Source: Candidatus Melainabacteria bacterium
GTDB taxonomy: Bacteria; Cyanobacteriota; Vampirovibrionia; Obscuribacterales; Obscuribacteraceae
Length of the DNA: 5,334 nt
Assembly: GCA_003175915.1 (NCBI GenBank)
Contig: PSRH01000042.1
Location: 1 to 5,334, forward strand
Direction of reading: 5' to 3'
In this document: positions 1-5,334 of the stretch, one piece after another
Layout of the letters: each line of letters opens with the position of its first letter
Numbering within the stretch: the first letter of the stretch is position 1
Position numbers and translations under genes: made by a program
The notes under the pieces: model-generated
Told to the model about the DNA's origin: nothing
Seen by the model: only the letters and a program-made list of their open reading frames with translations
Database searches by the model: none

Positions 1-768
1 ACCGGGAACTCTGGGCAACTCGGCCAATCTCAGTGGCAACAGCCGACCAGGAACTCCGGGCAACCGCGTCAATCGGAATGGCAACAAGCGCCCACTAATT
101 TCAATCAGGGTGATCAGTCTCAACTACAACAGTCTGGAAACTACTCCCAATCGCAACCGGTTCAGAGCAATTCGGGCCAGGTTGGTCTATCTCCCTGGCA
201 ACAACCAGAAGAAAGCACTGAACAAATCGGCCAATCTCAAGAGCAACAACCTTCAGTTGGGCAGACAACCGAGAGTCTAGGTCCACAGACGACTGGACCT
301 TTTACCGCGAGCGGAACAGTAAATCGACCACCATTGTTGGGCGAGGTACTGAAACAACAGCAAATGGATGCACCCCCGAACGATGCAATGTCAATCGATC
401 AAAGCAGCTCGCTGAGCGCTGCCGCTGGTGACGCAATGAACACACCGGTGGGCAATATGGCGGCGGGCGCTCTCAGCGCCTTTGGATTCGGTCAGGGGAT
501 GGGACAAGGTAGCGGGCAATTAACGCCCCAGCAAATTCAGCAAATGGTACCTGGGATACTCAACTTTATGATGAACGTGATGCCCACACCCGGTAGCACG
601 ATTAACGCTGGGCCACCGGCCCCGGGTTACGGCGGCTTCCCTCACTTCGGCTCAAATTACGCGAAAAATCGCGGCGGCTACCCACCACGTTCCCAGGGTA
701 TGAACCGTGTTATAAATAACATGATTCGCCGCGGCGGTATGCCGCGCATGAATCAGATGCACTTCTGA
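1..768 (+). CDS. Gln/Asn/Ser/Gly-rich low-complexity repeat protein, 5' partial
   Basis: The frame is open from the first base to a TGA at 766-768, giving 255 visible residues; the true start lies left of the window. I do not recognise a named family. The first 86 codons contain five copies of a 15-residue unit with consensus NSGQxGQSxWQQPxx. Codons 150-170 are Ala/Gly/Phe-rich. Codons 174-195 (LTPQQ to NVMP) could form a Met-rich amphipathic helix. The tail (codons about 205-255) is Gly/Pro/Tyr-rich with NRGGYPPR and RRGG, resembling RGG boxes, and ends MNQMHF. Almost no acidic residues occur in the tail. Such composition is typical of disordered, self-associating or nucleic-acid-binding proteins, but no function can be assigned. 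Internal TTG (334) and ATG (364) codons are unlikely starts because the same compositional bias runs across them. The next gene begins 26 bp downstream, so the two may be co-transcribed. Confidence 0.8.
   Translation, partial: TGNSGQLGQSQWQQPTRNSGQPRQSEWQQAPTNFNQGDQSQLQQSGNYSQSQPVQSNSGQVGLSPWQQPEESTEQIGQSQEQQPSVGQTTESLGPQTTGPFTASGTVNRPPLLGEVLKQQQMDAPPNDAMSIDQSSSLSAAAGDAMNTPVGNMAAGALSAFGFGQGMGQGSGQLTPQQIQQMVPGILNFMMNVMPTPGSTINAGPPAPGYGGFPHFGSNYAKNRGGYPPRSQGMNRVINNMIRRGGMPRMNQMHF
7..258 (+). repeat. 15-residue (45-bp) degenerate in-frame tandem repeats
   Basis: Units lie at 7-51, 52-96, 97-138 (one codon short), 169-213 and 214-258, with a 30-bp partly related spacer at 139-168. The protein units begin NSGQLGQSQWQQPTR, NSGQPRQSEWQQAPT, NFNQGDQSQLQQSG, NSGQVGLSPWQQPEE and STEQIGQSQEQQPSV. 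Gln at positions 4, 11 or 12 and Ser at position 8 are the best kept. The first two units are the most alike at DNA level, while the later ones have drifted. The array probably continues left of the window. Confidence 0.8.
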
Positions 769-782
769 GGTTTTTGGCGCCT

Positions 783-789
783 GAGGTGA
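783..789 (+). promoter_or_regulatory. Strong Shine-Dalgarno sequence deciding a TTG start
   Basis: GAGGTGA matches the anti-Shine-Dalgarno sequence well, with 8 nt between GAGG and the TTG at 795. The alternative TTG at 774 has only 3 nt after its nearest GAGG (767-770). The GTG at 786 lies inside this motif itself. The site therefore favours 795. Confidence 0.6.
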
Positions 790-794
790 ATGGT

Positions 795-1241
795 TTGTCG
801 TCTCTGCCCAAGCGAGGGGGAACCTCAAAATCCAATCGATCTTCTCTCTCGCGAAGATTGAGTCTGCATGGTTATCAAGTCACGCAGGTCTGCGCTACAC
901 CTTCCTTCGTGGAAATCCTTCTTGGAGACACGCAAAGCAGCATCGCAATCGGGATAACCACACCGTTCTCGATGCAACAAGGCGCCCAGAAAGAGAGGCT
1001 CGATCCCAAAGACTCAAAGACTCTTGCGCCAATTATGATTCTTTTGAGCCAAGAGGCCAAAGATCTAGAAGTCTTTCGCGACGGGTCACTCAAACTAACG
1101 ATGCTGGACGGAAAAGAATTGACCGTCAGCAAAGACGGCTCTGCTGAGGCGTGGTTTACCAGTGGAACAGAACGGCTGCAGTCGCTCGAAGCGGATAAAG
1201 ATTCCGATTCAGGCAAGCGCCAGAAAAAGGTGCGTGCTTAA
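795..1241 (+). CDS. Small DUF6188-like protein
   Basis: The gene encodes about 148 residues from a TTG start chosen for its GAGGTGA ribosome site; in-frame starts at 774 or 786 would add 7 or 3 residues. The first 22 residues are basic and Ser/Arg-rich. They are followed by a beta-rich body: LHGYQVTQVCATPSFVEILLG at 24-44, where a hydrophobic strand precedes a Gly, then SIAIGITTPF at 49-58. After a linker comes DGSLKLTMLDGKELTV at 96-111 and AEAWFTSG at 117-124. The pairing of a first strand set with a later dG-L-x-L-x-x-x-DG-x-x-L-x-V...EAW motif resembles DUF6188, a family of unknown function often found among polymorphic-toxin or immunity-type small proteins. The assignment is from memory of the pattern only. 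The tail is charged (DKDSDSGKRQKKVR). The gene sits 26 bp after the low-complexity gene and ends 47 bp before the convergent DUF488 stop. Confidence 0.7.
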   Translation: MSSLPKRGGTSKSNRSSLSRRLSLHGYQVTQVCATPSFVEILLGDTQSSIAIGITTPFSMQQGAQKERLDPKDSKTLAPIMILLSQEAKDLEVFRDGSLKLTMLDGKELTVSKDGSAEAWFTSGTERLQSLEADKDSDSGKRQKKVRA

Positions 1242-1288
1242 CCAGGCTGGTAAGAACAGACGTGCACCGACCGCTGGATTGGCGTCAG

Positions 1289-1828
1289 TTAATGGTGAAT
1301 CGATTCAGCGGGATAAGTCACACGTCCGTCATCAACAACGGCCATGGGATTTAAGGAATGATCTTTTGAAGAAGACAGGCTGATGATGTTCTTAACATCA
1401 AACCCTTGGACTGTCAGAGCATCAGCAATCAGCGATCGATGACAGCGCCAGGGCACCGCTTCAGCACACATAATTGCTGTTGGACCTTCTCTAGTTAACT
1501 GAACAAGTTCCTCAAGAGCAGACGTGAATTCAGGGCTTTGCATGTAATCCGCGTATCCGCGGAACGAATCATTATGCCAGCCTAGATTGACGGAATCCTT
1601 TCTAGGATGCCTGAGACCGCCAAGAGCTTTCATATGCAGATATTTGACCTTATGCTTCTTCAACGCCGAAGAGAGATCCTCACTGTTGAATTGCGGGTTG
1701 TGTCTGGAGCGAGGAATTGTTCGCACATCGATAAGGCGCGTTATACCGTGAACGGTAAGAAGCTCCACAAACTCCTCAAGATTGCGGTTTGAGTGACCAA
1801 TCGTAAAAATTTGGTGTTTCTTACTCAT
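1289..1828 (-). CDS. DUF488 family protein
   Basis: This 179-residue protein has the full set of DUF488 signatures. These are TIGHSN (9-14), DVRTIPRSRHNPQF (34-47), LGGLR (69-73), FRGYADYM (89-96) and CAEAVPWRCHRSLIADAL (121-138), which holds the paired Cys121 and Cys129-His130. The end has the family's H-x-LNP...DGRVTYP pattern (157-173). Length is normal for the family and the domain is intact. The biochemical role is unsettled; conserved Arg, Cys and His residues suggest a binding or catalytic site, but no reaction can be named. The protein should be cytoplasmic, as no signal peptide or membrane segment is visible. The ATG is chosen because the conserved TIGHSN begins 8 residues later. No good Shine-Dalgarno precedes it, so translation may depend on coupling to the TPR gene ending 38 bp upstream. 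It is the last gene of the hflX-TPR-DUF488 run. Confidence 0.93.
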   Translation of the reverse strand: MSKKHQIFTIGHSNRNLEEFVELLTVHGITRLIDVRTIPRSRHNPQFNSEDLSSALKKHKVKYLHMKALGGLRHPRKDSVNLGWHNDSFRGYADYMQSPEFTSALEELVQLTREGPTAIMCAEAVPWRCHRSLIADALTVQGFDVKNIISLSSSKDHSLNPMAVVDDGRVTYPAESIHH

Positions 1829-1835
1829 AGTCGGG

Positions 1836-1847
1836 ACAGGTACCTGT
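1836..1847. promoter_or_regulatory. 12-bp perfect palindrome upstream of the DUF488 gene
   Basis: ACAGGTACCTGT is its own reverse complement and lies in the 38-bp gap between the TPR stop and the DUF488 ATG, ending 7 nt before the start codon. Its position fits an operator or a translational control site. It has no loop, so an RNA hairpin is unlikely. Chance occurrence cannot be excluded. Confidence 0.35.
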
Positions 1848-1866
1848 TCGAATCTCGTCTGATGCG

Positions 1867-3081
1867 TTATTTCTTGCTCTCTTGCGAGCTGGCCATCTCA
1901 TACAGTCTCTTTAACATTTCAGCCATTTCGGTGACGTGGGCTGTTTCTCTGGCTCGCACCGTATCCGGTACCAGTCGTAAAGCGTCTCCGAATTTGCCCT
2001 GCCATATAAGAGAATGCAGCAAGTTGTAGAGCAAGGATTTTTCAAGAAAGACGGCGTTTTTCCGCACCCGGTCAAGCATCGATAGAGCCTGCTTTATATG
2101 CTCCTCGGCCTGCTTGTATTCGTGTTGCTCTAAATTTGAGACGCCCAGACCAATCAACGAAGTAATAGATGTTTCGTCGCCAATCGCTTCATTTTTTTGG
2201 CAGAGCGCCAGAGCTTTTTCGTACTGCTCCTTAGCTTCCTTTGCCTTGCCCAACCTGAGGTACGTGGCTGCATATTCATTGATACTTGAAATTGTGCTGG
2301 GATGACTCTCCGGGAGTTTCTCTTCTTGTGCCTTAATAGCCGACTCGAATAATTTTGCCGACTCTTTGAATTTACCGGCATGCTGATAGAGGACGCCTCG
2401 AGTGTGCATCGCCTGCGCCGTCTTAGGATGATCTTTGCCAAACTTGCTTTCGTAAATCTGACACCCTTCTTCGGCAAGGGGCAAGGACAGTGTCATGTTT
2501 CCTTTGTTCAGCTGCAGTTCAGCGAGGCTCAACAACGATTCCGCTATTCTTGGGTTTCGCATCGGCAGCAAGCGCTTTCTGATACCAAGAGATTTGCTCA
2601 ACATGGACTCGGCTTCTGCAGTCCTGTCCAATCGCATCAATAGCAAGCCGAAGTTACAGTAGCTACTTGCCAGGTCCAGTTCGTTTTGGGGTTGGATACT
2701 TTGACGGATATCCAGAGCACGTGAAAAGTGGTCTTTGCCTTCTTCCAGTTTCCCCGCGTCAAAATCCGTACAACCTAATTCGTCAAGAATTTCAGCCGTT
2801 TCTAAGCTCTTCTCACCAAACAATTGCAAGCGCAATTCAAGCGCCGGCTTTAAGGCACTGTACGCCGCTTCATATTGACCCTCGGCTCGCCTGACTTTAC
2901 CGAGAAGTAAGAGGGAAAGAGCCTGCTCTTTTTTGCGGTGCAGGTGGTAAGCAATCTCGCAAGCCTCCGTAAGATCCTTACCGGCTTCGACATAGTTACC
3001 GGCTTCGAACGAAGCGGCTCCAGTCTGGATCCAATTCTCAAGTTTATTGGCGTCTAGCGACTGTGATTGAGAGTTATCCAT
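1867..3081 (-). CDS. Tetratricopeptide repeat protein, kinesin-light-chain type
   Basis: The protein has 404 residues made almost entirely of TPR helices with a period near 42 residues, the spacing of TPR_12/kinesin-light-chain repeats. Units start near residues 12, 54, 95, 136, 178, 220, 262, 304 and 346. Typical signatures are GxYEAAYSALKPAL, DRTAEAESMLSKSL, GKFKESAKLFESAI, KAKEAKEQYEKAL and EYKQAEEHIKQAL, with linker motifs such as FGKDHPKTA and LPESHPST. No signal peptide, membrane segment or catalytic domain is visible, so it is probably a cytoplasmic scaffold for protein-protein contacts with an unknown partner. The ATG at 3081 is chosen because GGAG lies 7 nt upstream; a TTG at 3096 would add five residues with no comparable site. 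The gene follows hflX by 49 bp and precedes DUF488 by 38 bp, suggesting co-transcription. Confidence 0.92.
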   Translation of the reverse strand: MDNSQSQSLDANKLENWIQTGAASFEAGNYVEAGKDLTEACEIAYHLHRKKEQALSLLLLGKVRRAEGQYEAAYSALKPALELRLQLFGEKSLETAEILDELGCTDFDAGKLEEGKDHFSRALDIRQSIQPQNELDLASSYCNFGLLLMRLDRTAEAESMLSKSLGIRKRLLPMRNPRIAESLLSLAELQLNKGNMTLSLPLAEEGCQIYESKFGKDHPKTAQAMHTRGVLYQHAGKFKESAKLFESAIKAQEEKLPESHPSTISSINEYAATYLRLGKAKEAKEQYEKALALCQKNEAIGDETSITSLIGLGVSNLEQHEYKQAEEHIKQALSMLDRVRKNAVFLEKSLLYNLLHSLIWQGKFGDALRLVPDTVRARETAHVTEMAEMLKRLYEMASSQESKK

Positions 3082-3088
3082 GAGTCGG

Positions 3089-3092
3089 CTCC
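3089..3092 (-). promoter_or_regulatory. Ribosome binding site of the TPR gene
   Basis: GGAG on the minus strand lies 7 nt before the ATG at 3081. It supports that start over the upstream TTG at 3096, which lies 5' of the motif. Confidence 0.55.
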
Positions 3093-3130
3093 ACAAGTAC
3101 CAAGAGCGGCATCATCTCTAAACAATTTTC

Positions 3131-4867
3131 CTAGGCAGTATCTCTTTTACGCTGTGGACAGACTTCTTGAACCATATCCTGGATGCTCTTAAGCATGGCG
3201 CCCAGACCCAACCTTTCCGTAGCACTCACCACAACAGGATTGGGCACCTGCGAGACAAGCCAGAGAATATCTTCCTTCCTGACCAGGTCAGCCTTATTGA
3301 GCACCGTGATAATTGGTTTATCAACAGCCCCAAGTTCACTGAGCACATCGTAGACACTGCTTATTTGTTCGATCACGTTCGGGTGCGACGAATCAACCAC
3401 ATGCAAGAGAACATCAGCAACGAATACTTCTTCCAGCGTTGCTTTAAACGCAGCAATCAATGAAGTCGGCAACTTCTTGATAAATCCGACGGTATCACAC
3501 AACAGCACAGAACTATGATCCGGCAATGTCGTTCTTCGTGTAGTCGGATCCAAAGTTGCGAACAACTTGTTCTCAACGAAGACGTGCGACTTGGTGACGG
3601 CATTCAAAAGGGTTGACTTGCCTGAGTTGGTATACCCAGTAAGTGCAATGACCGGAATATTCTCGTCGATGCGCCGCCGCCTCTGTGTGTCCCGATTGCT
3701 CTTGATCCGCCGCGTCTCCTTTTCCAAGGTATTGATGCGCTCACGGATGCGCCGACGATCGATCTCCAGCTTGGTTTCACCGGGTCCCCTGGTTCCTATG
3801 CCACCACCTAGACGGCTCAACCGGTCTCCCTTGCCGACCAAGCGGGGATATAGGTATTGCAATTGAGCCAGCTCTACTTGCAACTTACCTTCGCGAGTTT
3901 GGGCCCGCTGAGCAAAAATGTCCAGAATCAACTCGGTACGATCAAGAACTTTTACACCAAGAACTCCTTCAAGAGATGTGTGCTGTAAGGCGGTCAACTC
4001 TTGGTCGAACACGACCAGGTTGGCCCCCATCTCCTGCGCTGCCAGAGCTAGCTCCTGCACTTTGCCGGAACCGAGGAAGAATCGCGGATCTGGCTGCGAA
4101 CGGGCTTGCGTCAACCGACTACAAACGGTAGCACCAGCAGTGCGTGCCAAAAGGGCCAATTCATCAAGATCGTCTTCCACTTGCCAGGGATCTGTACCTT
4201 CGCTGATCAAATCAACCAGGATGGCTCGCTCTTCTCCATCCGCTACCGGCAGCCCTGGAACTCGGCTCTTAAACTCGTTTTCCAGCGACTGGATCAGTTC
4301 CTCAAAATCCTCTTCCTGGGCCATGCGGGCCGTGCAAGTCGGCAAAACTTTCCACAAGCGCCCTTCGCTATCCCGACCCGGCAATAAATGAACAATCTGG
4401 ACAGAATCGGCCAGCCGGCTTTGCTCTCCGCGAGATTTACTGAAGTTGCCTCGTTCGTCAACGGCAATCTGAGCCAATAGATCGAGGCGGTTGCGAGCTA
4501 GACACTGCAGGTTCTCCTTGCTGATACTGAGGTCGGCGCCCGCCTTTTTACTGCTTGCGCCCTGGGCCAACTTGGTATGGATGATCCGATGTCCGCAAAG
4601 TCTTCCCGGCCCGACCCTCACCTGCCTGAGCTCGGGGACGTTGACCTGCCAAGGCTGGCCGAGAGTGACATTGACTATCTGTCCGCGCCTGTTAACCACC
4701 ACAGACAGAGCTTGTCCGATATTTTGAGATATTTCGGCAACTGACTCAGCAAAGTCAATTGTGACAACTTTATCCGTGGGAATGCGCCGCTGTAGTAAAC
4801 GGTTGAGCTGGTTTAGTTCTGATTTCTTTAGTCCTTTAGCCCTGGCGAGATCGATTTTGCCGTGCAA
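3131..4867 (-). CDS. hflX: GTPase HflX, long form with N-terminal extension
   Basis: This 578-residue GTPase of the Obg-HflX group binds the 50S subunit and, in characterised bacteria, splits or rescues stalled ribosomes under stress. Residues 1 to about 208 form an extra N-terminal domain (KGLKKSELNQLNRLLQRRIP; later VVNRRGQIVNV and LDLLAQIAVDERG), as in cyanobacterial HflX. Next come the HflX N-domain (about 213-305, with DPRFFLGSGKVQELA), the linker (DRTELILDIFAQRAQTREGKLQVELAQ, 309-335) and the signature RLGGGIGTRGPGETKLEIDRR (352-372). The G domain has G1 GYTNSGKST (411-419), G2 in ATLDPTTRR (437-445), G3 DTVGF (458-462), G4 NKAD (524-527) and G5 SAT (548-550). All GTP-binding motifs are intact. 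The start is TTG: an in-frame stop lies three codons upstream (4874-4876), and GGGAGG precedes it by 10 nt. The gene heads the run hflX-TPR-DUF488. Confidence 0.97.
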   Translation of the reverse strand: MHGKIDLARAKGLKKSELNQLNRLLQRRIPTDKVVTIDFAESVAEISQNIGQALSVVVNRRGQIVNVTLGQPWQVNVPELRQVRVGPGRLCGHRIIHTKLAQGASSKKAGADLSISKENLQCLARNRLDLLAQIAVDERGNFSKSRGEQSRLADSVQIVHLLPGRDSEGRLWKVLPTCTARMAQEEDFEELIQSLENEFKSRVPGLPVADGEERAILVDLISEGTDPWQVEDDLDELALLARTAGATVCSRLTQARSQPDPRFFLGSGKVQELALAAQEMGANLVVFDQELTALQHTSLEGVLGVKVLDRTELILDIFAQRAQTREGKLQVELAQLQYLYPRLVGKGDRLSRLGGGIGTRGPGETKLEIDRRRIRERINTLEKETRRIKSNRDTQRRRRIDENIPVIALTGYTNSGKSTLLNAVTKSHVFVENKLFATLDPTTRRTTLPDHSSVLLCDTVGFIKKLPTSLIAAFKATLEEVFVADVLLHVVDSSHPNVIEQISSVYDVLSELGAVDKPIITVLNKADLVRKEDILWLVSQVPNPVVVSATERLGLGAMLKSIQDMVQEVCPQRKRDTA

Positions 4868-4877
4868 TACCAGCTAT

Positions 4878-4883
4878 CCTCCC
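4878..4883 (-). promoter_or_regulatory. Ribosome binding site of hflX
   Basis: GGGAGG on the minus strand lies 10 nt before the TTG at 4867. An in-frame TAG (4874-4876) sits between them, leaving only the non-standard CTG (4871-4873) and GTA codons before TTG, so TTG is the only normal start near the motif. Confidence 0.65.
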
Positions 4884-4920
4884 GAAATCCCTACGCGCTA
4901 CTCCTTGGTTACCTTCCATC

Positions 4921-4951
4921 ATTCCCATTTGAGTCCCGTTCTAATGGGAAT
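4921..4951. promoter_or_regulatory. 9-bp perfect inverted repeat in the hflX upstream region
   Basis: ATTCCCATT (4921-4929) is mirrored exactly by AATGGGAAT (4943-4951) across 13 nt. It lies 54-84 nt upstream of the hflX TTG. It could be an operator for a dimeric regulator or, if transcription starts further right, a hairpin in the hflX leader. No run of T follows it on either strand, so it is not an intrinsic terminator. Confidence 0.45.
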
Positions 4952-5067
4952 CATACATCCTCAATCGCCAGGCGTAGCGGCAATTTAATCTATACCCTGT
5001 CAAGCAGTTTTTCCCAGGGCAAGTTATGGATGAGGAAATTGCATAGTCGAATTTCGCAAAAACCGGT

Positions 5068-5098
5068 ATTAAATAAAACGATCCTGACTATTTTGCAA
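5068..5098 (-). promoter_or_regulatory. Weak promoter candidate for the hflX unit
   Basis: On the minus strand TTGCAA (5098-5093) is followed by an AT-rich stretch TATTTAAT, giving a -10 of TATTTA at 17 nt or TTTAAT (one mismatch to TATAAT) at 19 nt. If real, it would give a leader of nearly 200 nt that includes the 9-bp inverted repeat. Matches are modest. Confidence 0.25.
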
Positions 5099-5175
5099 GC
5101 GCACGGCAGATCTTTCATCTCGATAGTCCTGATCTCTTGGATATCAGGTGCTAAACCGCTTGAGAGCAATAACAC

Positions 5176-5184
5176 TGCTATGAT
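5176..5184 (+). promoter_or_regulatory. Extended -10 promoter candidate for the rightward gene
   Basis: TGCTATGAT combines the TGn extension with TATGAT, one mismatch from TATAAT. No good -35 lies at 17 nt, which extended -10 promoters can tolerate. Initiation would fall near 5191, giving a leader of roughly 64 nt before the ATG at 5255. Confidence 0.4.
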
Positions 5185-5254
5185 TGGTCAATAGCTACGC
5201 TCACCGTCAGGGTGGTGAACAAATCGCATCCTGCGTTACTGAGGTAATCGCTCT

Positions 5255-5334
5255 ATGAACACCAATACGCCTGGTAATCGTCCGCCTGGTAGGAGCCACC
5301 ACAAGAAGACGGATGCTTTTACCCGTGATCTTTG
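5255..5334 (+). CDS. Hypothetical protein, N-terminal fragment (3' partial)
   Basis: An ATG at 5255 opens a frame that continues to the window end, 26 complete codons. GAGG at 5241-5244 lies 10 nt upstream and an extended -10 element lies about 70 nt upstream, which together support a real start. The visible residues begin MNTNTPGNRPPGRSHHKKTD and are hydrophilic, Pro/Asn-rich and basic, with no hydrophobic core. This argues against a signal peptide starting at residue 1, although a membrane segment could follow. No family can be recognised from so short a piece. It is transcribed divergently from hflX. Confidence 0.55.
   Translation, partial: MNTNTPGNRPPGRSHHKKTDAFTRDL

Larger units (their letters stand above)
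4868..5254. other. Intergenic region between hflX and the rightward gene
   Basis: These 387 bp hold no convincing gene. Both long open frames lack family resemblance and good start signals. The region separates two divergent genes and so must contain promoters for both directions. Visible elements are a 9-bp inverted repeat, a weak leftward promoter candidate, a rightward extended -10 element and a short TCACC/GGTGA dyad at 5201-5205 and 5214-5218. I see no tRNA or clear terminator. Confidence 0.6.

Noticed and set aside
875..1216. Minus-strand open frame of 113 codons opposite the DUF6188-like gene
   Set aside because: It is Ser-rich antisense of a better-supported gene with a good ribosome site, and shows no family motif.
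1242..1288. Possible bidirectional terminator between the convergent genes
   Set aside because: Only a weak bulged stem around 1269-1286 is visible and no T-run follows on either strand.
1844..1862. tRNA T-loop-like GTTCGAATC in the gap before DUF488
   Set aside because: The flanking T-stem does not pair and no D-arm or acceptor stem is found upstream, so it is not a tRNA or an obvious remnant.
3918..4391. Plus-strand open frame of 157 codons inside hflX
   Set aside because: It is the antisense of strongly conserved HflX sequence and has a Ser/Arg-rich shadow composition.
4998..5003. Perfect TTGACA (-35 consensus) on the minus strand upstream of hflX
   Set aside because: At 16-18 nt spacing the downstream hexamer is CCGCTA-like, so there is no credible -10 element.
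4990..5118. Minus-strand 42-residue Cys-containing open frame upstream of hflX
   Set aside because: The ATG has only a weak AGGA ahead of it, the composition is not distinctive, and conservation cannot be tested here.
4862..5194. Plus-strand open frame of 110 codons across the hflX upstream region
   Set aside because: It overlaps the hflX start, lacks a ribosome site and has no recognisable domain.

Overview
The window reads as ordinary bacterial chromosome with densely packed genes and mixed ATG/TTG starts. The best lineage clue is HflX. It carries a roughly 200-residue N-terminal extension that, from memory, is typical of cyanobacterial HflX and also occurs in some Clostridia. Together with the kinesin-light-chain-type TPR protein and the Gln/Asn-rich repeat protein, this suggests the wider Cyanobacteria group, possibly a non-photosynthetic Melainabacteria/Vampirovibrionia-type lineage such as Obscuribacterales. 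That assignment is inference. No mobile element, CRISPR array, rRNA or tRNA was found.

Layout. Positions 1-768 (+) hold the 3' part of a low-complexity Gln/Asn/Ser/Gly-rich protein built on a 15-residue repeat, with an RGG-like basic tail. It is followed after 26 bp by a small DUF6188-like protein (795-1241, +). Converging on these from the right are three minus-strand genes: hflX (3131-4867), a TPR repeat protein (1867-3081) and a DUF488 protein (1289-1828). Their gaps are only 49 and 38 bp, so they look like one transcription unit. The 387 bp upstream of hflX (4868-5254) hold no convincing gene. This stretch contains a 9-bp inverted repeat, weak promoter-like sequences and an extended -10 element facing right. 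A new plus-strand gene begins at 5255 and runs off the window.

How the genes may work together. HflX is a ribosome-associated GTPase that rescues or splits stalled ribosomes in heat shock and other stress. A TPR scaffold and a DUF488 protein downstream could be stress or housekeeping partners, but nothing in the sequence shows a direct functional link. I see no strong evidence for a new defence or mobile system. The most unusual items are the repeat-bearing prion-like protein at the left edge and two dyad-symmetric sites, one next to the DUF488 start and one upstream of hflX.
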